DNA from: Mycobacterium sp. 852014-50255_SCH5639931 | Lineage (GTDB): Bacteria > Actinomycetota > Actinomycetes > Mycobacteriales > Mycobacteriaceae | Assembly (NCBI RefSeq): GCF_001665605.1 | Contig: NZ_LZSV01000035.1 | Span: 1-64,000 of the forward strand | Length of the DNA stretch: 64,000 nucleotides | Direction: 5' to 3' | Shown: in pieces, positions 49,824-57,519 of the stretch | Layout: every line of letters begins with the position of its first letter | Numbering within the stretch: the first letter of the stretch is position 1 | Notes under the pieces: model-generated | Told to the model about the DNA's origin: nothing | What the model saw: only the letters and a program-made list of their open reading frames with translations | Databases searched by the model: none | Made by a program: the position numbers and the translations under genes

Positions 49824-50948
49824 ATGCAATCAGATCGCCTCAGGTGGCTGGTAAAAGTAAAAGGCCCATTCGCCTCGGTATATTTCGACGACTCGCACGA
49901 CACCCTGGACGCCGCCGAGCAGCTCGAAGCGAAATGGAACGGCATCCGTCAGCATCTGCACGAGATGGGCGCTGACGGGGCAATCGTCGGCATGCTCGAG
50001 GATGCGGTGCTGCATCATCGACCTGCCGTCGGACGGCGCGGCCGCGCGGTGATCGCGACCGCCGAACATGTACTGATCAACGAGCACCTGATCAACCCGC
50101 CGCCGGCCACGGTGATTCGGGTGTCGGAGTATCCCTACCTCGTGCCGTTGATCGATTCGGAAATTCGGCGCCCCACCTACGTGTTCGCCGCGATCGACCG
50201 TACCGGGGCGGACATCAGCCTGTACCGGGGCGGTGCCGTCAGCTCCGAAAGCGTTGAGGGCGGGGGCTATCCGGTGCACAAGCCGACGACCGCCGGTTGG
50301 AACGGCTACGGCGACTTTCAGCACACGACCGAGGAAGCCATTCGAATGAATTGCCGTGCGGTCGCCGACGAACTCACGCGCCTGGTGGACGACGCGGATC
50401 CCGAAGTGGTGTTCTTGTGCGGGGAAGTGCGTTCGCTCGCGGATCTGGTTGCCGAACTACCCGAGCGGGTCTCCGAACGCGTGTCGGAGTTGCATGCCGG
50501 GACCCGCAAGAGCCATTGCGACGACGAAGAGATGAGCGAGCTGACGGGCGAGGAGTTCGCCCGGCGTCGTGGCATCGAGATGTCCGCCCTGGCCCAACGA
50601 TTCGAAGCGGAGATCGGCCGCGGATCCGGACGGGCGACCGAAGGTCTTGCCGATGCCTGCCGGGCCCTTCGCGACGGCAACGTCGACACGCTGATCGTCG
50701 GCGAGCTCGGCGATGCCACTGTGGTCACCGGCAAGGCACTGACCACCATCGCGGCCAACGCCGACGCGCTGTCCGAACTCGGCGAACCGGTGGCACGGGT
50801 GGCAAGGGCCGACGAGGCGTTGCCTTTCAACGCCATCGCGGTGGGCGCCTCGTTGGTCCGGGCCGGTCAGCTGATGGCACCCGCCGAAGGAGTGGGCGCC
50901 CTGCTGCGCTACTCCGCAGGCGACCGGGCTCGTCGTCGCGGCGCATAG
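49824..50948 (+). CDS. Rv2629 homologue, bacterial eRF1/Pelota-like (baeRF/Balon-related) protein
   Basis: A 374-residue protein, the same length as M. tuberculosis Rv2629, a DosR-regulon member. Shared segments include LRWLVKVKGPFASVYFDDSHDTLDA, INPPPATVIRVSEYPYLVPLID, GYPVHKPTTAGWNGYGDFQHTTEEAIRMNCRAVAD, FEAEIGRGSG and VDTLIVGEL. The family is distantly related to archaeal-eukaryotic release factor 1 and Pelota; Balon, a ribosome hibernation factor of this superfamily, binds the A site of idle ribosomes, and a similar role is inferred here. The ATG at 49824 has GGAGAGGGA upstream; an ATG eight codons earlier lacks a ribosome site. Confidence 0.9.
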   Translation: MQSDRLRWLVKVKGPFASVYFDDSHDTLDAAEQLEAKWNGIRQHLHEMGADGAIVGMLEDAVLHHRPAVGRRGRAVIATAEHVLINEHLINPPPATVIRVSEYPYLVPLIDSEIRRPTYVFAAIDRTGADISLYRGGAVSSESVEGGGYPVHKPTTAGWNGYGDFQHTTEEAIRMNCRAVADELTRLVDDADPEVVFLCGEVRSLADLVAELPERVSERVSELHAGTRKSHCDDEEMSELTGEEFARRRGIEMSALAQRFEAEIGRGSGRATEGLADACRALRDGNVDTLIVGELGDATVVTGKALTTIAANADALSELGEPVARVARADEALPFNAIAVGASLVRAGQLMAPAEGVGALLRYSAGDRARRRGA

Positions 50949-51091
50949 GCGCGAACCGCCATGGCCCACCACGGTTCTGGGCATCGATCCCCGACGGCCG
51001 CATTCGGCAGGCGGTGCTCGGTGGCGTGCACCACCCCAAGCAATCGGCATCACGATAATGCCGCGGCGTCCCGGTTCTATTGCACCGGAGG

Positions 51092-52288
51092 TTATATCGA
51101 AACGCCGGGTTGCGGTGGCTCGAGGGCGACATCGAGTTGGTGGGCGAAGACTCTGATCATGTGTTGGACGGCGACCTCGTTGCGGCCGATGATCATGTGA
51201 TCGTGTTGGCCGTGGCGTACGCCTTGGCCACATTGGGGCAGCATGGCGAAGTCTTCGTCGCGCACGGCGGCGTGTACGGCGTCGTAGATGGTGTCGTAGC
51301 CCGCCCGCATATCGTCGTTGATGGCGGGGACGCGGGCCAGCCAGGTGTGGCGCACGGTGCAGCGAGTGGGTGAGCCGGCGGGCAGTATGTCGATGATTTC
51401 CACGCCGACGCTGCTGTTGGCCAGGATGAGATTGGGGTAGATCCAGTAGATGACGCCCATGTTGTCGCGGACGTCCCACGAGCCGTCGAGATCGGTTTCG
51501 AGGTTGGTAATCCACTTGAAGGGGAAGCCAAGTCGGTGATGTCGATCGTATTCGTCATAGACGGCGGTGTTGGGTAGGGCGTTCATGCCGATCAGGCTTT
51601 CGCCATGCACGAAGGGAAAGTGGTAACCCTCGCCAAACGCTTCCAGCGCTCCTTTCCAGGACACTTCGGATTCGAACTCGCGGTGGTCGTGGTAGCCGAA
51701 TGAGGCGTAATCCAGTTCAGCCAGCTGCGGTCCGAGTGCGCCTAGGTGGGCATCGACGTCGATGTCAGCGTCGGCGGTGAGGACCGCCCAGATGAAGCCG
51801 TAGCGTTCCTGGCTGGGTAGCTCAACGAGCCCGTAGTCACGCGGATTGATTCCGTGGAAGCCGGACTTGCCGGGCATCATGGACAGTTCGCCGGTGTTGG
51901 TGTAGGTCCAGGCGTGATAGGGGCAGGTGAATCGGCCGGCGGTGCCCGATCCGCAGGCCGGCATCGCCCCCCGGTGGCGGCAGTAGTTCAGCAACACGTG
52001 CGACTGGCCGGACTTGTCACGAGTGATCAGCAGCGAAATGCCCATCACTGAGCGCACCACGTAGTCGTTGGTCCTTGCGATCTGGGCACTGGGCAGCACC
52101 GCCAACGGTGTGCGTCGCAGAAGTTGGGTCTGCTCGATCTCGGTGAGCTTGGGGTCGTTGTAATAGCGCAGCGGAACGTGCAGCACGTCGGCTGCCATGT
52201 CAGTAGTCTTATCGAGCACCAAGCGCAACGCCCGCCGAGTGAGATCCTTATTGAGATAACGGATATCGGTCTCAGGGTTCAAAGTCAT
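51092..52288 (-). CDS. Rieske-type aromatic ring-hydroxylating oxygenase, large subunit
   Basis: A 398-residue oxygenase. The Rieske [2Fe-2S] site is CRHRG...CPYHAW (Cys103, His105, Cys122, His125), and the mononuclear iron site has His223 and His228 in EAFGEGYHFPFVHGE. No small subunit or reductase gene is adjacent. Its start overlaps the stop of the next gene upstream by 4 bp, so the two form an operon. Substrate unknown. Base composition here looks less GC-rich and less codon-biased than in the flanking dormancy genes, which together with its position suggests acquisition. Confidence 0.9.
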   Translation of the reverse strand: MTLNPETDIRYLNKDLTRRALRLVLDKTTDMAADVLHVPLRYYNDPKLTEIEQTQLLRRTPLAVLPSAQIARTNDYVVRSVMGISLLITRDKSGQSHVLLNYCRHRGAMPACGSGTAGRFTCPYHAWTYTNTGELSMMPGKSGFHGINPRDYGLVELPSQERYGFIWAVLTADADIDVDAHLGALGPQLAELDYASFGYHDHREFESEVSWKGALEAFGEGYHFPFVHGESLIGMNALPNTAVYDEYDRHHRLGFPFKWITNLETDLDGSWDVRDNMGVIYWIYPNLILANSSVGVEIIDILPAGSPTRCTVRHTWLARVPAINDDMRAGYDTIYDAVHAAVRDEDFAMLPQCGQGVRHGQHDHMIIGRNEVAVQHMIRVFAHQLDVALEPPQPGVSI

Positions 52289-53283
52289 GACCGCTCCTCT
52301 TCAACATGAGTTATGGGCTGCCCCGAGGCACCCAGTTGACGGATTCGAGGAACGGTCGGGGCCGGCAAGCCAACGCCGACGGAATACCAGCGCGCAGCGA
52401 CGTTGGGGTCTTCCTCGTACTTTTTGAACCATCCAGCCGCGAACTCAGGCAATCTCTCGTGCTGCGGATCATGGTTGGGCGCCTGTGAACGCACCAGGCC
52501 GCCCAGCATCGCCAGCAGTTCACGCCGCCCGACCCCTGAATACGTCGATCGGCGGGTCTTATTGACCTCTCGCGCGGCAGCGATGCTCTCGCGGATCGCG
52601 CCGTACGACAACCCCTTTGGCATAAGGCGGCCGTAGTATCCGCCGTCCTCTTTCGGGACGTGCTTCTCGAAGCCACTCGCGATCATCGAAATGATCTCAC
52701 CCATGTGCTTGACCACCCCAGGGATCGTGCACAGCCGGTACAGGTAACTGCCGTGAACGGCGTCGTAGACGATCAACGCCGAACTGCGGTGCTCGATCTC
52801 CTCAACGAAGTGCCACAGGAAAAGCGACGCGACACGTTCGTCACCAGGCCGAAACAGCTTGTCCTCATGGTCGAGGAACACTTTGAAGTACGGGGTGAAC
52901 GTGGCCTCGACCACAGCGGCATACGCGAGGCGCCAGGCCAGCGGTTTGGTCGCGGTCAGGCGGTCGTAGGACGCAATGACCTCGTCTCGTGTCTCTTGCA
53001 GGCCCGGCCAACGCTTGATGAGTGCGCGTAGATGGCTGGCATGCGCGGCCGAGTGCTGAGCCTCCTGGCGCAAGTAGGCCCCGGCCTCCTCGACGTCGGC
53101 GGTGCTTCGCATCAGCGGTATCGCCTCACGCGTCGCTTCGACGATGAACTTTTCGAATCCCGGTGCGAAGAAAGAGATCACGTTGCACTGCATTCCGAAT
53201 GCGGGCCGCTCCGGTTGCCAGTTGAACGGGACATCGGCGCTTGCGAAATCGAACCGGACTCGCCTGACCTGTAGGTCCGTCAT
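52285..53283 (-). CDS. Predicted metal-dependent hydrolase (COG3687/PF10118), ferritin-like
   Basis: A 332-residue protein of a family annotated as metal-dependent hydrolase. Helical segments bear E-x2-H type metal ligands: AYLRQEAQHSAAHASHL and WHFVEEIEHRSSALIVYD, with further Glu in AAVVEATFTPYFKVFLDHED, so a di-iron ferritin-like centre is likely. It begins MTDLQVRRVRFDFASADVPFNWQPERPAFGMQCNVISFFAPGFEKFIVEATREAIP. It is translationally coupled to the Rieske oxygenase, suggesting both act on one hydrophobic substrate; homologues often lie near lipid or steroid catabolic genes. Confidence 0.85.
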   Translation of the reverse strand: MTDLQVRRVRFDFASADVPFNWQPERPAFGMQCNVISFFAPGFEKFIVEATREAIPLMRSTADVEEAGAYLRQEAQHSAAHASHLRALIKRWPGLQETRDEVIASYDRLTATKPLAWRLAYAAVVEATFTPYFKVFLDHEDKLFRPGDERVASLFLWHFVEEIEHRSSALIVYDAVHGSYLYRLCTIPGVVKHMGEIISMIASGFEKHVPKEDGGYYGRLMPKGLSYGAIRESIAAAREVNKTRRSTYSGVGRRELLAMLGGLVRSQAPNHDPQHERLPEFAAGWFKKYEEDPNVAARWYSVGVGLPAPTVPRIRQLGASGQPITHVEEERS

Positions 53284-53437
53284 GCGTCAAGGCTATCGAT
53301 CCCACGCGTCCGCGACAAGACGTTGTCTAGAATTTGTATGGTCTTGTGGTCGCCATGCAGCGATGATATTGACACAGATGGTCTATGGCCATACATTTCT
53401 GGTTAATCGTCCAGTCCCAGTCCTCGCAGGTGAGCAC

Positions 53438-54469
53438 ATGAACCTGATCGTGATCAATAACCCCGCCGACCTTCCATGGCAAACCAATCTGTGCGATCTG
53501 ATGCTGCTGACGATGTTTTCGGCGGCGGTGGCCTACAGCTTCGTGCAGCTCCGTCGTGGTCGGCGCATCTACAGCGCAGTACTGATCGCCGCTACCATCT
53601 ACGGGCTCGTCCTGGAACTGGCCGGTATGGCCACGCTCAACATGTATCAGCAGGGCGACTTCATGTTGATGATCAACTGGCCTGTGCTCCCGCTGTGGCG
53701 TGGCACCACGATGATGCCCGCCTACGTGGTCATCTTCTACCCGGTCTTTCTGTTCACTGGCTTCAAGGTCGTCGAGGCGTTAGGCATCGAAAAGCGATGG
53801 CAGGCAGCCGTTACCGGCGGATTGTTCATGATAGCCCTCGACGCGCCCTACATCATCGAGGGCAACCTGCGCCACGTCGTGTGGTGGACCTGGGATCCAA
53901 ACTTCAAGTTCTTCCAGTACTGGGTCGGGTGGCCCCTGCTCGACCTCTGCTGGCAGGGCATCTGGGATGCGGTGTTCATCTACATCATGCTGCGGGCACT
54001 ACCGCGAATCGACGTCGCGGTAAGCAACGGTGCCGCCCGATGGTCGAACGCCAATGCATTAGGCGCGTTCCCGGCACTGGCTGCGCTGGCTGTCCTGATG
54101 CTCGGTCCGATCCTGATATCCCCGGTGGTCATCGTCACCGCACTGGGCGGACCGCAATGGCCGATCGTGATGCTGCTGGTGGCCGCCTACACCGCGGTCG
54201 CCGTGACCGCGCTGCACTCCGCGAGACCACACACTCCACCTGAGGGCATCACCGCGGGCATCATCTTCGTCTACGTCGCGAACCTTGGCGCGATGGTGGT
54301 CGCCAACGTGGCTCACGAAGGCGGCATCACGCCGTACATCGTCGTCCAGACCGCCGGCCTGATCATCGTCAGCGGAGTGGCACTGTTCCCCCACATCGCA
54401 GCACGCCGACGGCCAGCGGCGGTCCCGCGCGAACAGGCCACCCGAACACCACCCAGCACGGTGAGCTAG
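53438..54469 (+). CDS. Polytopic membrane protein of unknown function
   Basis: A 343-residue protein with about eight to nine membrane helices. The most distinctive part is APYIIEGNLRHVVWWTWDPNFKFFQYWVGWPLLDLCWQGIWDAVFIYIML, rich in Trp and with buried Asp and Glu, which could form a small-molecule active site as in some carotenoid-modifying membrane enzymes; this is a loose resemblance only. The ATG at 53438 has an AGGTGAG upstream; earlier in-frame ATGs exist. It is divergent from the hydrolase-Rieske operon and followed by a P450-like remnant and a TetR gene. Confidence 0.72.
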   Translation: MNLIVINNPADLPWQTNLCDLMLLTMFSAAVAYSFVQLRRGRRIYSAVLIAATIYGLVLELAGMATLNMYQQGDFMLMINWPVLPLWRGTTMMPAYVVIFYPVFLFTGFKVVEALGIEKRWQAAVTGGLFMIALDAPYIIEGNLRHVVWWTWDPNFKFFQYWVGWPLLDLCWQGIWDAVFIYIMLRALPRIDVAVSNGAARWSNANALGAFPALAALAVLMLGPILISPVVIVTALGGPQWPIVMLLVAAYTAVAVTALHSARPHTPPEGITAGIIFVYVANLGAMVVANVAHEGGITPYIVVQTAGLIIVSGVALFPHIAARRRPAAVPREQATRTPPSTVS

Positions 54470-54477
54470 GAGAGTCG

Positions 54478-54645
54478 ATGAGCGTTGCCGTCCTATGCCC
54501 CAATGTATTCGACGCCGGACTGCCGACGATCGCGTACGACTACACCGATACCCCGGCCGACGTCTACCCGCGAATCGAAGCCACACAGCAAACCGCCGCG
54601 ATCGCCCTCGGGCCCTACGGACCCGAAGACCCTGGAAACCGGTGA
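54478..54645 (+). pseudogene. Truncated cytochrome P450-like N-terminal fragment
   Basis: A 55-codon reading frame with a good ribosome site (TAGGAGAG) eight bases after the membrane protein stop. TIAYDYTDTPADVYPRIEATQQ and IALGPYGPE resemble the extreme N-terminus of several actinobacterial P450s, which continue with a segment like VLGYELVR. Just past the stop the +1 frame reads GYELADKPADRVLP, as if a degraded continuation. The heme-binding region is absent. Assignment rests on remembered P450 N-termini and is tentative; it may instead be a translated small protein. Confidence 0.45.
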
Positions 54646-54687
54646 TGGGTATGAGCTGGCCGATAAGCCTGCCGATAGAGTTCTCCC

Positions 54688-55461
54688 GTGCGTAGCCACG
54701 GCTGGTCCGGAAACGCCCCGGGCACCGATGAAGAGGCTATCGACAGGATCCTCGATGCAGCCGACGACATTATCGCGCAACGGGGCTCGCCGATCCGCAT
54801 CACCGACGTCGCCCGCATGTTGGGAGTCACAAGGCAGACGGTGTATCGCTACTTTCCCGGGACCGAAGCCCTATTGATCGGCAGCGCCATGCGCTCGGCA
54901 AACGGATTCCTCGACCAGCTCGCCCAGCACATCAGCGGGCTGACCGAACCGGTTGCCGCGATCGTCGAAGGAGTCGCCTTCGCTGCCGAAACCCTTGCGG
55001 GAGACCGACAGATCGAGAACCTACTCCGCAATGGTGCACAGGATGGCTCGAATATTTCGTTGACCTCCGACACCGCGCGGGCATTCGGACGCTCGATGTT
55101 CCATCGGCTCGACGTCGACTGGGATAAGCACGGGTTCGACGAAGCCGCACTCGACGAACTAGCTGAAATCAGTCTGCGCACACTGCATTCAATTCTCGTC
55201 GATCCAGGACAGCCCCCACGTGATGGCATCACTCTGCGTCACTTCGTGTCCCGCTGGCTCGGCCCCGCCATAGTCTATCCACGAGTCGCGCAAGCCATGG
55301 ACGCCCTACGGGCCGCCTCAGCGAGACCCCAGCGGCGCAAGCCTCCAGCCGCATCCTCACCACGACCCATGCAGACCAAGGCCACCGAAAGGATGCTCAG
55401 GTCATCGCCGCCAACACCGATGCCAACCGACGCTGCGGCAAACAGGCAATGGCGAAGCTGA
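54688..55461 (+). CDS. TetR-family transcriptional regulator
   Basis: A 257-residue regulator from a GTG. The HTH is AIDRILDAADDIIAQRGSPIRITDVARMLGVTRQTVYRYFPGTEALLIGSAM (residues about 13-70), a standard TetR N-terminus. The ligand-binding domain is ordinary in length up to about 215 and is followed by a Pro/Arg-rich tail. Last gene of the 51.1-55.5 kb block, so it may control the divergent Rieske/hydrolase and membrane protein genes. The ligand is unknown. Confidence 0.87.
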   Translation: MRSHGWSGNAPGTDEEAIDRILDAADDIIAQRGSPIRITDVARMLGVTRQTVYRYFPGTEALLIGSAMRSANGFLDQLAQHISGLTEPVAAIVEGVAFAAETLAGDRQIENLLRNGAQDGSNISLTSDTARAFGRSMFHRLDVDWDKHGFDEAALDELAEISLRTLHSILVDPGQPPRDGITLRHFVSRWLGPAIVYPRVAQAMDALRAASARPQRRKPPAASSPRPMQTKATERMLRSSPPTPMPTDAAANRQWRS

Positions 55462-55478
55462 CAATGTCAAAGTTTGGA

Positions 55479-55516
55479 GCGGCGGTCCCGGACGGGGGGA
55501 TTGCCGGGACCGCCGC
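55479..55516. terminator. Bidirectional hairpin terminator between the TetR gene and the hibernation factor gene
   Basis: GCGGCGGTCCCGG and CCGGGACCGCCGC make a perfect 13-bp stem around a 12-base loop. It lies 17 bp after the TetR stop and 23 bp beyond the stop of the facing gene, so it can end both. Confidence 0.82.
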
Positions 55517-55539
55517 GGCTTCGGTTGGCCTATTGGCGT

Positions 55540-56343
55540 TCAGCTCGCCGGTGCGATGAGCCCGTAGTGTCCGTCGTAGCGGTGATACAACACGCTGCCA
55601 CGGTCCCGGGCGGCGTCGACGAAGAACAGGAACGGCAGGCCGAGCAAGCCGATCCGCTCGATGGCCTGCTGGACTTCCAGCCGCGGGGCCGGCTGCGAAC
55701 TGACGGTCAGCGGCAACTGGAACGGCGCCAGCTTATCGGCAGAGCCCGGATTGACCTGTGCCAGGCGGTATTCGGTCGGGCCTTCGCGGTATAGCACGCT
55801 GTCCTGCTGCGTGCCCTCCTCGGTGAAGAGGTGGAAGTCGTAGTCGAGCTGCTCCATCTCCAGCGCGGCCTCTTCAACCGTGCAGGTGGGCAGGCTGTAG
55901 GACTTGTGCCGCATGATCCCGCGTTCGCTTTCCGGTCGCGGGAAGTACTTCGGCCGGTGGTTGTGTTCGGTTTCGTGCCGCCATTCATGCGGGCCGCGAC
56001 GGGGCATGCCGCCTCGCTTGGCTTCCCAGTGCTCGGCCGCACGCTCCAGTTGGCGACGCAGTCGCGCCTCGAGTCGATCGATGGCTTCCCGCGCGGTGAC
56101 GCCTTCGACCTGTGCACGCACCGGCCGGCCGTTGACGTCCAGGCTTGCCTGCGCGACCACCCGGCGGGCCACCGCGGGGTCGCCGTGCTCGGCCAACCTG
56201 ACGTGGGCGTACAGCACCGGTTCGTGGGCGAGGTGGCCGAGCTCGCCGATCTTGGTGCGCGCGTATTCCTCGGCGTCGGGCAGCTGGCCGTGCGTCGTTA
56301 TCTGGACGTCGAAGGCAGTCGGTAAATCGGGTCGGTGTCTCAT
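55540..56343 (-). CDS. Ribosome hibernation factor, RafH-type (HPF/RaiA family)
   Basis: A 267-residue protein. The N-terminal part (about 10-110) is an S30AE/RaiA-like domain (FDVQITTHGQLPDAEEYARTKIGELGHL, VLYAHVRLAEHGDPAVARRVVAQASLDVNGRPVRAQVEG). The C-terminal half has the long-HPF dimerisation fold twice: VEEAALEMEQLDYDFHLFTEEGTQQDSVLYREGPTEYRLAQ and QAIERIGLLGLPFLFFVDAARDRGSVLYHRYDGHYGLIAP. This layout is that of mycobacterial RafH (DosR-controlled, Rv0079 and MSMEG_3935), which stabilises 70S ribosomes in hypoxia. It lies 29 bp after the DUF1876 gene and is probably driven from the DosR-like box at 56691. Confidence 0.9.
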   Translation of the reverse strand: MRHRPDLPTAFDVQITTHGQLPDAEEYARTKIGELGHLAHEPVLYAHVRLAEHGDPAVARRVVAQASLDVNGRPVRAQVEGVTAREAIDRLEARLRRQLERAAEHWEAKRGGMPRRGPHEWRHETEHNHRPKYFPRPESERGIMRHKSYSLPTCTVEEAALEMEQLDYDFHLFTEEGTQQDSVLYREGPTEYRLAQVNPGSADKLAPFQLPLTVSSQPAPRLEVQQAIERIGLLGLPFLFFVDAARDRGSVLYHRYDGHYGLIAPAS

Positions 56344-56372
56344 GGTGGCTTTCTTGCTTCGTCGCTGATCGC

Positions 56373-56654
56373 TCAGTGATGCAGACCCGTGATGGGTTCG
56401 TGGGTACTGGTTTGGATATCGACGGATGTCGCCGCCAACAGCTGATTCGCCAGATCGGACAGCGCGCGGGCGATCGCGAGCTCGTCGCCGATCGCGGCCA
56501 CGGGCGGATCGGCCGGGTCGAGTCGCGCCAAGCCGACGCCGACGAGGGCCTTCCCCGCCCAGGACAGTCGTGCCTTCGCCCGGGTCCGTTCGTCGCGCTC
56601 TTCGACCAGCACGTCGATGCGGCATGTCTTGGTGCCGTCGTCGTTCTTTGTCAT
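56373..56654 (-). CDS. DUF1876 protein (Rv2632c/Rv1738 family)
   Basis: A 93-residue protein, the same length as Rv2632c and very similar: KTCRIDVLVEERDERTRAKARLSWAGKALVGVGLARLDPADPPVAAIGDELAIARALSDLANQLLAATSVDI and the end THEPITGLHH. Rv1738 of this family is strongly induced by DosR and folds like a hibernation-factor domain, which suggests a ribosome-linked role. The ATG at 56652-56654 is chosen by this match. It heads a two-gene operon with the RafH-type gene. Confidence 0.92.
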   Translation of the reverse strand: MTKNDDGTKTCRIDVLVEERDERTRAKARLSWAGKALVGVGLARLDPADPPVAAIGDELAIARALSDLANQLLAATSVDIQTSTHEPITGLHH

Positions 56655-56690
56655 CACCAGATGCGACCATTCCGCGCCAGGCACCGAGTA

Positions 56691-56704
56691 GGGGCGGAAG
56701 TCCC
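56691..56704 (-). promoter_or_regulatory. DosR box upstream of the DUF1876-rafH operon
   Basis: On the minus strand TTCGGGACTTCCGCCCC matches the outer TTSGGGACT half of the DosR consensus perfectly and the second half except at two positions. It lies 36 bp upstream of the DUF1876 ATG. Confidence 0.72.
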
Positions 56705-56789
56705 GAATCGTGAGGTCGTTCGTCGGCCCGCCCCGACGCCGGGTCGGTGGGTTGAAGCGGCCAGCAAATATGTTGACGCGTACGAAGAA

Positions 56790-56831
56790 AATGTCGAACT
56801 TAATCGACATTATTGCTGGGCTTAATCGACA
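56790..56831. promoter_or_regulatory. Palindromic operator of the EthR-like regulator
   Basis: AATGTCGA and TCGACATT form a perfect 8-bp inverted repeat with a six-base centre (ACTTAA) at 56790-56811. The right half CTTAATCGACA recurs at 56821-56831, exactly 22 bp (two helical turns) further on. The element is 41 bp upstream of the regulator start. EthR-type proteins bind long operators cooperatively, which fits the repeated half site. Confidence 0.68.
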
Positions 56832-56871
56832 GTTTCGTTCGCGTATATCGTCGTGCCCAACAGTAACGGGC

Positions 56872-57519
56872 GTGTCCGACCTCCCGACACAGACCAAGTA
56901 CCTGCATGCCTCGCGGGGCCGCCGGTCGGCTCCGCACTCGGGCGACGACCGCGAACAGGCGATACTGGCCACGGCCGAGCGCCTGCTGCAGGAACGGCCG
57001 CTCGCCGACTTTTCCGTCGACGACCTAGCAAAAGGCGCCGGGATTTCGCGTCCCACCTTCTACTTCTATTTCCCATCGAAGAACGCGGTGCTGCTGTCGC
57101 TGCTCGACCAGATGAACGCCAAGGCGCATGCGGCCCTCATGTCGCTCGGCGGCATATCGACCGACGACCCCGCGGAACTCTGGCGGGCCCGCATCGAGGC
57201 GTTCTTCGAGGTGTCGGGCGCTCACCCGGCGGTCGCCGTGGCGGGCGCCTCGGCGAAGGCGACCAACCCCGAGGTGCGGCAGTTGTGGTCCACGCTCATG
57301 CAGAGGTGGATCTTGCTGACCACCGCGGCCATCAAGGCGGAGCGCGGCCGGGGCGCCGCCCCCGACACCGTCCCGGCGGAGCAGCTGTCGGTGGCCCTGA
57401 ACATGCTGAGCGAGCGGGTGATGGCCGCGACGTTCACCGCCGAGGACGAGGCGATGCCCGAGGACCGGGCGATCGACACGCTGCTGCACATCTGGCTGGC
57501 CAGCATTTATCAGCGCTGA
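56872..57519 (+). CDS. TetR-family regulator, EthR-like
   Basis: A 215-residue regulator. RRSAPHSGDDREQAILATAERLLQERPLADFSVDDLAKGAGISRPTFYFYFPSKNAVLLSLLDQ is nearly the EthR DNA-binding domain of M. tuberculosis, and the C-terminal LWSTLMQRWILLTTAAIKAERGRGAAPDT and DTLLHIWLASIYQ match too. EthR represses the Baeyer-Villiger monooxygenase gene ethA. No ethA-like gene is adjacent: the downstream convergent gene is pcaB (10 bp overlap) and the upstream divergent gene is the DUF1876 dormancy gene. GTG at 56872 gives the EthR length; earlier ATGs lie inside the operator. Confidence 0.88.
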   Translation: MSDLPTQTKYLHASRGRRSAPHSGDDREQAILATAERLLQERPLADFSVDDLAKGAGISRPTFYFYFPSKNAVLLSLLDQMNAKAHAALMSLGGISTDDPAELWRARIEAFFEVSGAHPAVAVAGASAKATNPEVRQLWSTLMQRWILLTTAAIKAERGRGAAPDTVPAEQLSVALNMLSERVMAATFTAEDEAMPEDRAIDTLLHIWLASIYQR

